The notes: generated by a model not told the origin, from the sequence alone. Positions 47,888 to 56,361 are shown, numbered from the stretch's first letter. The stretch: 64,000 nucleotides of DNA from Sinorhizobium glycinis (GCF_001651865.1 NZ_LPUX01000062.1:248001-312000); one strand, 5' to 3'. Translations and numbers: made by a program.

Positions 47888-49690
47888 TCAGGCCGGGGAC
47901 GCGACGAACAGTCCTTCCGCCCCATGATCGAACTGGAGCCGCGCGAGCTTGGCATAGAGCCCGCCCTGGCGGATCAACGAGGCGTGGGTGCCTTCCTCGA
48001 CGATACGGCCGTGATCCATGACGAGGATGCGGTTCGCCTTCAGCACCGTCGCCAGCCGATGCGCGATGACCAGCGTGGTGCGCTCGCGCATCAGCCCGTC
48101 GAGCGCCTTCTGCACCAGCGTCTCGCTCTCAGCGTCGAGAGCCGACGTCGCCTCGTCGAGAAGCAGGATTGGAGCATCCCTGAGAATTGCCCGGGCGATC
48201 GCGATGCGCTGGCGCTGGCCACCGGAAAGCGTCACGCCGCGCTCGCCGACCGGCGTGTCGTAGCCCCGGTCGAGCCTTGCGATGAATTCATCGGCCTGCG
48301 CCGCAATGGCGGCCGCCTGCACCGCCTCGCGGCTGGCCTCCGGGGCGCCGAAGGCGATGTTGTCATGCACCGAGGCGGCGAAGATCGTCACGTCCTGGGG
48401 AACGATGGCGATCCGCTCACGCAGATCCTTGGGGTCAACGCTGCGGATGTCCACGCCGTCGATCCGCACGGTTCCCCTGCTTGGGTCGTAATAGCGAAGG
48501 AGCATCGAGAAGACGGTGCTCTTGCCGGCGCCGGAAGGGCCGACGACGGCAACGGTCTCGCCCGGCTCCACCTCAAGGCTCAGCCCCTTGAGGCTCTTGT
48601 AGTCGGGCCGCGCCGGATAGGCGAAATGAACGTCGTCGAACGCGATCGCTCCCCGGGCCGGCACGGGCATGGCCGCTGGGTCCTCAGGTGCGCGGATTTG
48701 CGGAACTTCGCTCAGGAGTTCGTTCAGCCGCTCGGCGGCGCCTGCAGCCTGCGAGATTTCGCCCCAGACTTCCGAGAGTGCTCCGAGGCTGCCGGCGGCA
48801 AAGACCGAGTAGAGAAGGAACTGGCTGAGCGTGCCTGCGGACAGCGTTCCATTGAGCACGTCACGAGCCCCGAACCAGAGCACCGCCACGACGCTGCCGA
48901 ACACCATGGTGATGGCGAAGGCGGTGAGTGCCGAGCGCGCCCGGATCGCGGCGCGGGCGGCACCGTAGGCCTCCTCCACCGCCGTGCCGAAACGGTTGTT
49001 GGCGCTCGCTTCGCCATTGAATGCCTGCACCGTGCGGGTGGCGGCGATTGCCTCGCCGGCGTAAGCCGAGGCGGCGGCGAGCGTGTCCTGCGCTTGACGG
49101 GCGCGGCGGCGGACGGAGCGGCCGAAGCCGACGAGCGGGAAGACGATGAGCGGAATGGCGGCGATGACCAGGCTCGACAGTTTCGGGCTGGTATAGACCA
49201 TCATGCCGATCGCCCCCAGACAGAGGATCAGGTTGCGCAGCGCGACGGACGCCGTGGCGCCGACGGCCGACTTGATCTGCGTGGTGTCGGCGGTCAGCCG
49301 CGAAACGATCTCGCCGGACTGGTTGACGTCGAAAAAGGAGGCGGAAAGCGCCGTGACCCGGGCGAAGACGTCGCGCCGGAGATCGGCGACGATGCGCTCG
49401 CCGAGCGATATGACGAAATAGTAGCGGGCGGCACTTGCCAGCGCGAGGACGATCGCCAACACCATCAGCATGGAGAAATAGGTGTTGATGAAGGCGGAAT
49501 CGGAGTTGGAGAAGCCGTGGTCGATCATCCGGCGGACCGCCAGAGGCAGCGTCAGCGTGGTCACCGCGGCGATCGTCAGCGAGACGGCGGCGCCGATCGC
49601 AAGGTGCCGGTATCGCCTGACATAGGGCAGCACGGCTGCAAGCGGCCGGACGGACTTGCGCTCCCGCGCTTGGTTCTCTTGTCTTGGCAC
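47888..49690 (-). CDS. ABC exporter half-transporter, MsbA-like (permease-ATPase fusion)
   Basis: A 600-residue protein: six-helix transmembrane domain (about 20-310) followed by an ATPase domain with Walker A GPSGAGKST (384-392), signature LSGGQRQR and Walker B ILLLDEATSALD, and the H-loop IAHRLAT. It should work as a homodimer in the inner membrane. The closest families are lipid A or drug exporters (MsbA/LmrA type), but substrate cannot be deduced. It is divergent from rpmE. Confidence 0.92.
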   Translation of the reverse strand: MPRQENQARERKSVRPLAAVLPYVRRYRHLAIGAAVSLTIAAVTTLTLPLAVRRMIDHGFSNSDSAFINTYFSMLMVLAIVLALASAARYYFVISLGERIVADLRRDVFARVTALSASFFDVNQSGEIVSRLTADTTQIKSAVGATASVALRNLILCLGAIGMMVYTSPKLSSLVIAAIPLIVFPLVGFGRSVRRRARQAQDTLAAASAYAGEAIAATRTVQAFNGEASANNRFGTAVEEAYGAARAAIRARSALTAFAITMVFGSVVAVLWFGARDVLNGTLSAGTLSQFLLYSVFAAGSLGALSEVWGEISQAAGAAERLNELLSEVPQIRAPEDPAAMPVPARGAIAFDDVHFAYPARPDYKSLKGLSLEVEPGETVAVVGPSGAGKSTVFSMLLRYYDPSRGTVRIDGVDIRSVDPKDLRERIAIVPQDVTIFAASVHDNIAFGAPEASREAVQAAAIAAQADEFIARLDRGYDTPVGERGVTLSGGQRQRIAIARAILRDAPILLLDEATSALDAESETLVQKALDGLMRERTTLVIAHRLATVLKANRILVMDHGRIVEEGTHASLIRQGGLYAKLARLQFDHGAEGLFVASPA

Positions 49691-49788
49691 GTGACCCCCG
49701 ATCGCCTGTCACGGAGGGTCGATTAAGTCTTCCGCGCGGCACTTGTTATCCCGCAGACCTTCATGTATAGGCACGGCATCGAATTAAA

Positions 49789-49867
49789 GAAGCCGTGGCC
49801 AAGAGCGGTCCGCGGCTTCATTTACGTGTTCGGTCCCAAAGTCGCAATGCCTTGCGACAATTGGACC
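49789..49867 (+). promoter_or_regulatory. Structured 5' leader of rpmE
   Basis: Two strong hairpins stand before the rpmE start: GAAGCCGTGG...CCGCGGCTTC (49789-49819), and a nested one, GGTCC (49832-49836) around GTCGCAA-tgcc-TTGCGAC (49841-49858) closed by GGACC (49863-49867). The second ends 22 bases before the ATG. Autoregulatory L31 leaders are known in other bacterial groups; an alphaproteobacterial version is an inference from this folding. Confidence 0.5.
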
Positions 49868-49889
49868 CTGGAACTCTAGGAAGATTGTT

Positions 49890-50111
49890 ATGAAGGCAGG
49901 CATCCATCCCGAATACCACACGATCAAGGTGGTCATGACCGACGGCACCGAATACGAAACCCGCTCGACCTGGGGTTCGGAAGGCGCAACGATGCACCTC
50001 GAAATCGACTCGAAGTCGCACCCGGCCTGGACCGGCGGCAACCAGCAGCTCGTCGACCGCGGCGGCCGCGTTTCGAAGTTCAAGAAGCGCTTCGAAGGCC
50101 TCGGCCTCTGA
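49890..50111 (+). CDS. rpmE: 50S ribosomal protein L31
   Basis: A 73-residue protein starting [19 protein letters not shown] and ending [14 protein letters not shown]. It has no cysteines, so it is the zinc-independent type. AGGAAG precedes the ATG. A strong terminator follows and a folded leader precedes it. It is divergent from the ABC exporter gene. Confidence 0.96.
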   Translation: MKAGIHPEYHTIKVVMTDGTEYETRSTWGSEGATMHLEIDSKSHPAWTGGNQQLVDRGGRVSKFKKRFEGLGL

Positions 50112-50135
50112 TCGTTTCGCGCAATCGCGTTTTCG

Positions 50136-50160
50136 AAGCCCGGCAGTGCCGGGCTTTTTT
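50136..50160 (+). terminator. Rho-independent terminator of rpmE
   Basis: AAGCCCGGC-agt-GCCGGGCTTTTTT, 25 bases after the stop codon; stem of seven GC-rich pairs plus flanking A-T pairs. Confidence 0.92.
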
Positions 50161-50245
50161 GTTGGCTATTGCTGCCCTGGGCTATGCGATCGTGGTGAAA
50201 GAGCCAGGCGACCGACTTTCCTTCGACCTCAAGCGGCTTGTGCCT

Positions 50246-50397
50246 GGATCCTCGGGTCAAGCCCGAGGATGACCCTCTGGGTAACGCTTCAGGACAGGTC
50301 AAGCCGGGGCCGATGCCGACAGACGCGCTCAAACGTCGGCCGCGTCTATCGACGGCCCACTTCTCTTTCGTCATCCTCGGGCTTGACCCGAGGATCC
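50246..50397. repeat. Inverted doublet of 28-bp palindromic repeats (REPIN-like)
   Basis: GGATCCTCGGGTCAAGCCCG... at 50246-50273 and its exact 28-base reverse complement at 50370-50397, 96 bases apart. Each unit is itself a palindrome, ATCCTCGGG-tcaag-CCCGAGGAT. The pair therefore can fold as a long hairpin or as two small ones. I recall this sequence as a widespread alphaproteobacterial interspersed repeat, but that needs a search. Confidence 0.75.
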
Positions 50398-50507
50398 ATG
50401 CGCAAACATGCTTTTCGCGTGCTCTCAGGCGGGCGGACGGACTGAGAAGATGACTGCTGGGCTATGCAATGACAGACCGCACTCACTTTCTCGTGCCGAG
50501 CGCATAG

Positions 50508-50531
50508 AAAAGCCCGGCGCGACGGCCGGGC
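50508..50531 (-). terminator. Rho-independent terminator of rcdA
   Basis: On the minus strand GCCCGGCCGTCGCGCCGGGCTTTTC, 30 bases after the rcdA stop codon. Confidence 0.8.
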
Positions 50532-50561
50532 GGAGACATCTCGGGAGAACGGGATTCCGCG

Positions 50562-51080
50562 TCAGTTGGCGCCGAAGGCGGTCTGCAGCAGCTTGATCTG
50601 CGCCTTGACGCCGTTCTGGTTGTCCGGAACGAAGGTTGCCGCCTCCTGCGGGCGGTAAATCTCGCGGTCGAGAAGGGCGACGCGGTTCTGCAGGCGGAGC
50701 GACCGTTCGATCAGATCGCGGAAGCTGTCCGGCAGCTCGTTCCAGCCGGGCGCGCTACGGTCGACATTGAAGCTGTCGAGGCGAACCTTGCTCTTTTCCG
50801 AGATGACCTGGTCGCGGCTCATTTCGCCGTTGTTGACGGCACGCTGCAGAAGAAGCCAGGAAGCCATCTGCATCAGCCGCGTGGTCAGCCGCATCGACTC
50901 GGCGGCGTAGAGCACGGAGGCCATACGCGGCAATACCTTGGAGGCGGCCCGGCCAGGCCCGTCGAGATAGCTCGCCGTTTCCTCGACAAGGCCCATCCCC
51001 TCAGCATAGAGCGCCTTGAACTGCGCCGAGGACGCAGCGTGTCCTGCGAAACTGACGGTATTCAATCCTCTCTCGGACAT
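50562..51080 (-). CDS. rcdA: RcdA-like protease adaptor (DUF1465)
   Basis: A 172-residue helical protein. The blocks FKALYAEGMGLVEETASYLDGPGR, LYAAESMRLTTRLMQMASWLLLQRAVNNGEM, SKVRLDS and LIERSLRLQNRVALLDREIYR match what I remember of Caulobacter RcdA. There it bridges CpdR/ClpXP and PopA to drive degradation of the cell-cycle regulator CtrA. The start at 51080 avoids an upstream TTG extension of seven residues. A perfect CtrA box is 125 bases upstream, and its own terminator follows. Confidence 0.88.
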   Translation of the reverse strand: MSERGLNTVSFAGHAASSAQFKALYAEGMGLVEETASYLDGPGRAASKVLPRMASVLYAAESMRLTTRLMQMASWLLLQRAVNNGEMSRDQVISEKSKVRLDSFNVDRSAPGWNELPDSFRDLIERSLRLQNRVALLDREIYRPQEAATFVPDNQNGVKAQIKLLQTAFGAN

Positions 51081-51204
51081 GCCTGTTTTTCCCTGGTTCA
51101 AAACGCATCACGGTCAGGTAACGGAGCGGCTTTGGGAAAAGTTTCCTTGAGGCCCCTCTATGCTCGAAGAATGATCTGATACCGCATTCCGCGCAAGGGT
51201 ATTC

Positions 51205-51219
51205 TTAAGAAAGGGTTAA
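51205..51219. promoter_or_regulatory. Full CtrA box upstream of rcdA
   Basis: TTAA-gaaaggg-TTAA, which reads TTAACCC-TTTC-TTAA on the coding strand of rcdA: exact TTAA-N7-TTAA consensus of the CtrA response regulator. It suggests CtrA controls its own degradation adaptor. Confidence 0.65.
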
Positions 51220-51254
51220 TCTCCACAATTCTTTGAATTCAGCTGTTGCGAAAC

Positions 51255-51375
51255 AAAAAAAGAGCCGCGCGGGGCGGCTCTCAAGGTAAAACAGGGAGAA
51301 AAATCAGACCCATTCGCCAGTTGGTGAAAATGTCTGAGTCCGGAAGGACCGGATGACCGGACAATTACAGAAAAT
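51255..51375 (-). ncRNA. Candidate small RNA or 3' UTR upstream of rcdA
   Basis: A stretch with no ORF that folds on the minus strand into GTCCGG(tcat)CCGG...-type and CAGAC...GTCTG hairpins and ends in a strong terminator, GAGCCGC...GCGGCTC followed by seven Ts (51255-51282). The unpaired TTTTTCTCCCTGTTTTACC before the terminator has the look of a single-stranded targeting region. The 5' end is a guess. It may instead be the trailer of the MFS-DUF1192 transcript, which ends at 51431. Confidence 0.35.
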
Positions 51376-51430
51376 GCCTAATTTCCCGTTAAGCGGGGTC
51401 CATGCGCGGACGCTCGGACTTGCCTTCCTG

Positions 51431-51619
51431 TCAACGGAAGAGCCCTTCAGCGGCCGAGCGGCTTGCCGACTTGCGGGCGCGCTCCGCCTCCAGTCGGGCG
51501 ATTTCTTCCGTCAACAACGCGATGCGCGCGGTGAGCTCGTCGACGGAGAGCTGCGAGAGGTCGCTGCCGATCTCATGCGCGGTCTTCTTCTTCGGCTGAT
51601 CGTCGTCAAACAGGCTCAT
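51431..51619 (-). CDS. DUF1192 small protein
   Basis: A 62-residue protein: MSLFDDDQPKKK, then EIGSDLSQLSVDELTARIALLTEEIARLEAERARK, a short coiled coil typical of DUF1192. Function unknown. GAGGAAAGAG precedes the ATG. The gene overlaps the end of the upstream MFS gene by 14 bases, indicating an operon and possible coupling. Confidence 0.85.
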   Translation of the reverse strand: MSLFDDDQPKKKTAHEIGSDLSQLSVDELTARIALLTEEIARLEAERARKSASRSAAEGLFR

Positions 51620-52907
51620 TGGCTCTTTCCTCCTCTTCGGGATCGTCGACGGTGTCTCCTCGCGTCTCCCCAAGCGGCGCCGCACGCGGGGAAAGCTGCA
51701 GGCTCTCCGGCGTCGTCGGTGCACCGGCATTGACCGGCGAGAAGGTCTCGCGCTCGGCGACCGGCACCGGTGCGCGCCGGCGGCTGCGAACGATCGCGTA
51801 AGCCGTGATCAGCATATGCGCGCAGGCCGTGATCATGAAGAGGCCATAGGGGCCTGTCGCGGTCATCACCGGGCCGCCGATCGTCGGGCCGATGATGGTG
51901 CCGATGCCGTAGAGCAGCAGGAGGCCACCGGAGACCTTGACGAAATCCTCGGGCGTGGCGAAGTCGTTGGCGTGCGAGACGGCGATCGGATAGAGCGCGT
52001 TGGCGGCGGCGCCGTAGACGGCGATCAGGGTCAGCACGATCCAGACGTGGCTCGGCTCGACGAGGAAGAGGAGGAGACCGGCGAGCGCTCCGACGCCGGC
52101 AAGCACCGCGAGCACGTAGCGGCGATCGACCCGGTCGGAAATGCGGCCGGCCGGCAGCTGCATGACCGCCCCGGAGAAGATCGCGACGCTCATCATCGCC
52201 GCGACGGTGCTGTCGGAAAGGCCCGCCTGGCGGCCGAAGACGGCGCCGAGCGTGCCGAAGGCGCCGTTGGCGATGCCGATCAGCAGGATGCCGAGGAAGG
52301 AAACCGGCGAATTGCGGTAAAGGCCGCGAAGGTCGAGCCGCACCTGCTTCAGCGGCGTCGGCGAGGCGGCCTTGGACAAGAGCGTCGGCAACATCGCAAC
52401 GCAGTAGAGAATTCCGCAGATCATGAAAAAGGAGGTGGTGGTCGTTTCGCCGAAGGGGATCATCATCTGCCCGCCGACGACGCCGAAGAGGGTGATGGCG
52501 ATATAGAGCGAGAAGATCACGCCGCGGCTTTCATTGGTGGCGCGCTCATTCAGCCAGCTTTCGATGATCATCGACGTGCCGGCGGTCGAGAAACCGGTCA
52601 GCGCGCGCAAGACCAGCCACCAGATGGGGTCGATCATCATGCCCGTCAGAAGAGAAACGATTGCAATCAGTGCAGTGAAGACACTGAAGGCCCGCACGTG
52701 CCCGATGCGCTTGACGACATTGGGGGCGAAGAAGCAGCCAAGCACGAAGCCCGAAGCCCAGGACGTGCCTATCAGGCCGAGAATCGTGGTCGGGTATCCT
52801 TCCGCCGTCCCGCGCACCGGCAGGAGCAGACCCAGCAGACCGTTTCCAAGGAAGAGGAACAGAGTGCCGAGCAACAGCGCGGCGACGGGGAGCAGGTTCT
52901 TTCTCAT
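51606..52907 (-). CDS. MFS transporter (YcaD-like)
   Basis: A 433-residue protein with twelve hydrophobic segments. MRKNLLPVAALLLGTLFLFLGNGLLGLLLPVRG opens it, a typical YcaD-type start. GRISDRVDRRYVLAVLAG is the second-half A-like motif. A hydrophilic Pro/Thr/Glu-rich tail (about 385-433) is cytoplasmic. The start at 52907 begins right at the first helix; an earlier in-frame start adds 27 Arg-rich residues. Substrate unknown. Confidence 0.88.
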   Translation of the reverse strand: MRKNLLPVAALLLGTLFLFLGNGLLGLLLPVRGTAEGYPTTILGLIGTSWASGFVLGCFFAPNVVKRIGHVRAFSVFTALIAIVSLLTGMMIDPIWWLVLRALTGFSTAGTSMIIESWLNERATNESRGVIFSLYIAITLFGVVGGQMMIPFGETTTTSFFMICGILYCVAMLPTLLSKAASPTPLKQVRLDLRGLYRNSPVSFLGILLIGIANGAFGTLGAVFGRQAGLSDSTVAAMMSVAIFSGAVMQLPAGRISDRVDRRYVLAVLAGVGALAGLLLFLVEPSHVWIVLTLIAVYGAAANALYPIAVSHANDFATPEDFVKVSGGLLLLYGIGTIIGPTIGGPVMTATGPYGLFMITACAHMLITAYAIVRSRRRAPVPVAERETFSPVNAGAPTTPESLQLSPRAAPLGETRGDTVDDPEEEERANEPV

Positions 52908-53081
52908 CGTCCATCCGAAAATCGTTCTGCGGCCGGCAAGTCGTAGGCGCGAGGCGCCTTGCCAACCGGAATCGCTACCGCCGGTCATTGCAAATCGGCG
53001 GCGAAAACAATAGCCCTCTATCCAACGAAAAGTGACGGCCGTATGACGCCGTACCCGTGGCCGCGGAATTCTCCGGAAGAA

Positions 53082-53240
53082 ATGATGTCGAAGGCACTGA
53101 CGCTTCTCCTCTTCATCGCCATGTGTTTGCAGCTCATCAAGCCGCTCGGATATCCCGGCCTCAGGCAGCGCCGGGACTTCTGGAAGATCGCCGTCTTCGC
53201 CATCGTTGTCATGATGGTCACGGTGCTTGTCCGGCCGTAA
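53082..53240 (+). CDS. Small two-helix membrane protein
   Basis: A 52-residue protein, MMSKALTLLLFIAMCLQLIKPLGYPGLRQRRDFWKIAVFAIVVMMVTVLVRP in two parts: one N-terminal helix, a basic loop, and one C-terminal helix. GGAAGAA lies before the tandem ATGs. Similar unnamed small membrane proteins occur in rhizobial genomes as far as I recall. Divergent from the MFS gene; function unknown. A start at 53043 would add thirteen residues. Confidence 0.55.
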   Translation: MMSKALTLLLFIAMCLQLIKPLGYPGLRQRRDFWKIAVFAIVVMMVTVLVRP

Positions 53241-53398
53241 CCGCCGTTGGAGGCGGCCGCGCCGATCACATGCGCACGAAAGGCGCGACCGGCCGACGTT
53301 CCCTTAGAAACAGCTAACCTTCAAGGGCCGGGCTACACTCGCGCCGAAAGTGCCCGAAGTCTGCGCACGACATGTAGTCAAGAAAAGGTTAAATTACC

Positions 53399-55297
53399 GT
53401 GCTCGGCCACCAGATGAAAATCGAGGCTCTCTTGGAACGCCGCCTGACCGCCATTCTCGCTGCCGACGTCGTGGGCTACAGCCGTCTGATGGGAACCGAC
53501 GAGGCGGGTACGCTGGCCGCGCTGAAAGGGCATCGCCGCGAGTGCCTGGAGCCGAAGATCGCCGAGCATAAGGGGCGCATCGTCAAGCTCTCCGGCGACG
53601 GCATGCTCATCGAATTCTCCAGCGTCGTAAACGCGGTTGCCTGCGCCGCCGAGATCCAGCGCGGCATGCTCGCCCGCAACGAGGGCCTGCCGAGGAGCAG
53701 GCGCATCGAGCTCAGGATCGGCATCCATCTCGGCGACGTGATCGTCGAGGAAGGCGACATCTTCGGCGACGGCGTCAACGTTGCGGCCCGGCTCGAGGGG
53801 CTCGCCGATCCCTCCGGCATTGCGGTATCCTCGTCGGTGCGCGATCAGGTCGGCTCGAGGCTGGATCTCGGCTTCGTCGAAAAGGGCGAATACAGCCTGA
53901 AGAACATCGCGCCGAACATTCGCGTCTACACGGTCGCGCTTGGCGATGCGGCCGCCCGGCAGGAGCCGGAGACCGCTGGCGCGACCCTCGAGACGGGGTA
54001 CGAGTTGTCTATCGGCGTCCTACCCTTCACCAACATGAGCCACGATCCGGAGCAGGAATATTTCTCCGACGGCATCACCGAGGACATCATCACCGACCTG
54101 TCGAAGATCTCGCGCCTGCATGTCGTCGCCCGCAACACCGTCTTCACCTACAAGGGCAAAGCCGTGAAGGTGAAGCAGGCAGCCCACGAACTCGGGGTAC
54201 GCTTCATTCTGGAGGGCAGCGTGCGGAAGGTGGGCGCACGCGTCCGCATCACCGGCCAGCTCATCGACGCGCAGACCGGAGGACATCTGTGGGCCGATCG
54301 TTACGATCGCGACCTCACCGATATCTTCGCCATCCAGGACGAGATCACCCATGCGATCGTCGATCAGCTGAAGATCAAGCTGCTGCCGGAGGAGAAGAAG
54401 GCGATCGAAAGCGATCCGACCACCTCCGTGGAAGCCTATACCTATTATCTGCGGGGCCGGCAGTTCTCGCATACCTGGACCCGGTCCTACCTGCTGCTTG
54501 CGCGCCGGATGTTCCTGAAGGCCGTCGAACTCGATCCTAATTATGCCCGCGCCTATGCGGGCATAGCCGAATGTGAGTGTGCGATCAGGGATTGGCATGA
54601 AAAGGAGTTTCCCCTCGAGAGCATCTTCGAGATGAGCTCCAAGGCGCTTGCACTAGATCCCAACCTGGCGGAAGCGCATGCCTCACGCGGGCTGGCATTG
54701 ACGCATGACGGGCAAACGGAAGAGGCTGGCCGCGAGTTCCGCCAGGCTCTGGCGCTTAGCCCTTCGCTCTATGAAGCCAATCTCTATTATGGCCGCTTCT
54801 TGTTTGCACAGGGTCGGTTTCAGGAGGCGGTGCAGTTCTTCAAGCGCGCGGCAGAGATACGCACCGATGACTATTTTTCGCCGATTCATTTGATGAACTG
54901 CTATCTTTCGCTCGGAGTGGAAGCCGAGCGCCAGCGCTGGGCGCGGATAGGCATCGAACGGGCGAAAACCGCGCTGGAGCGGCACCCGGAAAATGCCAGC
55001 CCGGCCCATCGCGGTGCATTGGCACTTGCGCATTTGGGCGAGGGGGACCGCGCAAAAGAATGGGCGGCGCGAGCGCTGGCGGTCGATCCGGACGATATCG
55101 TCGCGCAGTATAACGCGGCCTGTGTCCATTCCTTGCTGGGAGAGAGTGAGCGCGCGCTCGATCTCCTTGAGGCCGTCGTCCCGCAGAGCTCCAGCTATCA
55201 CCTCCTCTGGTTCAAGCAGGACTCGGATCTGGATCCGATTCGCGATCATCCCCGATTTCGAGCGCTTCTCAACTCGATAAGGGGATTGCACGCCTGA
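53399..55297 (+). CDS. Class III adenylate/guanylate cyclase with TolB-like and TPR domains
   Basis: A 632-residue protein without membrane helices. The cyclase domain (about 10-175) has both metal aspartates (Asp23 in AADVVGYSRL and Asp67 in LSGDGMLIEF) and the transition-state Asn/Arg pair in FGDGVNVAARLE. A TolB-like domain follows (about 200-330, IGVLPFTNMSHDPEQEYFSDGITEDI), then TPR repeats (about 345-620). It should make cAMP (or cGMP) and sense something through its solenoid. Start GTG at 53399 or ATG at 53414. The gene is isolated, with no linked CRP-type regulator. Confidence 0.88.
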   Translation: MLGHQMKIEALLERRLTAILAADVVGYSRLMGTDEAGTLAALKGHRRECLEPKIAEHKGRIVKLSGDGMLIEFSSVVNAVACAAEIQRGMLARNEGLPRSRRIELRIGIHLGDVIVEEGDIFGDGVNVAARLEGLADPSGIAVSSSVRDQVGSRLDLGFVEKGEYSLKNIAPNIRVYTVALGDAAARQEPETAGATLETGYELSIGVLPFTNMSHDPEQEYFSDGITEDIITDLSKISRLHVVARNTVFTYKGKAVKVKQAAHELGVRFILEGSVRKVGARVRITGQLIDAQTGGHLWADRYDRDLTDIFAIQDEITHAIVDQLKIKLLPEEKKAIESDPTTSVEAYTYYLRGRQFSHTWTRSYLLLARRMFLKAVELDPNYARAYAGIAECECAIRDWHEKEFPLESIFEMSSKALALDPNLAEAHASRGLALTHDGQTEEAGREFRQALALSPSLYEANLYYGRFLFAQGRFQEAVQFFKRAAEIRTDDYFSPIHLMNCYLSLGVEAERQRWARIGIERAKTALERHPENASPAHRGALALAHLGEGDRAKEWAARALAVDPDDIVAQYNAACVHSLLGESERALDLLEAVVPQSSSYHLLWFKQDSDLDPIRDHPRFRALLNSIRGLHA

Positions 55298-55325
55298 GTC
55301 GCGCTGATCCAGCAGGCCTCGACGC

Positions 55326-56243
55326 TCAGACTTCGATCGAACCGCGCATCGCCGTTACGCAATGACCCGAGACGCTGACCTCGCGGACCGCGCCGTCCTT
55401 CTTGCTGACGGCCACCGTTATGAGGCTGCGGCGTCGCATTTCGACGCCCTGCTCGATCGTCATCTCGATCTCGGCATCGGCCTGCGGCAGAAGCGAAACG
55501 AGGTGGGCGCCGAGTGCCGCCGAGGCGCTACCCGTCGCCGGGTCCTCTATGACGTTGTCGAGCGGCGCGAACATGCGCGCCTGGATCTGCCACGGGTGCG
55601 CGGGCGCGCGCGCATAGAGAAAGAGGCTGAAGCTGTCCTCGGCAAGCGGATAGCGGGCGTTCGCCTCGTGGAAGGCACTGACATTCGGCCGCGCCTTTGA
55701 CAGGGTCTCGACATCGTTGAGTTCGGCGACGGCAAAGGCGAGGCCGACCGATACGCGCACCGGCCTGTGACTGCGTTCGCTCAAGTCCCCTGGCTGAAGC
55801 GAGGCGGAGGCGGCGATCGTCGCGGCGTCGATCACGGGCCCGACGGCAAGCGGCCGGGGAGCGACGATGCGCGCTCCGGTGGGAATGCCGTTCTCGCTCA
55901 AGAGCGTAACATCGACGAGCCCCGCCTTCTCTTCGAAGCGCAGCTTGTTGCCAGGCGTCCTGCCGAAGATTTCCTTCTGCCGGCCGAGCACGAAGGCGGT
56001 ACCGACATTCGGGTGACCGGCGAAGGGCACTTCCGCCGTCGGCGTGAAAATGCGCACGCGGGCGGTATTGGCCGGATCGTCGGGCGGGAGGACGAAGGTC
56101 ACTTCGGAATAGCCGAACTCCGCGGCGATCGCCTGCATCTCTCCATCGCTCAGGCCGCGAGCGTCGGGGATGACGGCAAGCTGGTTTCCGGCAAAACGCT
56201 CGGTGGTGAAGACGTCGACGGTGACGAAGGGGAGGGTGTTCAT
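55326..56243 (-). CDS. PhzF-family isomerase-like protein
   Basis: A 305-residue protein with the diaminopimelate-epimerase-like PhzF fold in two halves: VDVFTTERFAGNQLAVIPDA, then GYSEVTFVLPP and FTPTAEVPFAGHPNVGTAFVLG, and a C-terminal IEDPATGSASAALGAHLV. Glu in SEVTF is the usual catalytic residue. No phenazine genes are nearby; most such proteins have unknown substrates. ATG with GGAGCC upstream. The reading frame stays open upstream through fbaB in another phase; that is not a fusion. Confidence 0.9.
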   Translation of the reverse strand: MNTLPFVTVDVFTTERFAGNQLAVIPDARGLSDGEMQAIAAEFGYSEVTFVLPPDDPANTARVRIFTPTAEVPFAGHPNVGTAFVLGRQKEIFGRTPGNKLRFEEKAGLVDVTLLSENGIPTGARIVAPRPLAVGPVIDAATIAASASLQPGDLSERSHRPVRVSVGLAFAVAELNDVETLSKARPNVSAFHEANARYPLAEDSFSLFLYARAPAHPWQIQARMFAPLDNVIEDPATGSASAALGAHLVSLLPQADAEIEMTIEQGVEMRRRSLITVAVSKKDGAVREVSVSGHCVTAMRGSIEV

Positions 56244-56361
56244 CAAGGCTCCGGTCCTGGTGCGATAGGGAGATGTAAGATCGTTGCCGTCACCCCGAAA
56301 CAGCAAACTTGTCTCCCTGACAATTGGCGCGGCTGTGGCAACTCCCGAGCCTGTCGAATTC

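Larger units (their letters stand above)
50161..50561. other. 400-base gene-free stretch between rpmE and rcdA
   Basis: Contains the REPIN-like repeat doublet and the rcdA terminator at its right end. Between them are scattered open frames on both strands with neither Shine-Dalgarno nor family resemblance, so I call no gene. Confidence 0.6.

Noticed and set aside
50408-50561. Small ORFs between the repeat doublet and rcdA
   Set aside because: No Shine-Dalgarno or conserved sequence pattern; they overlap the rcdA terminator.
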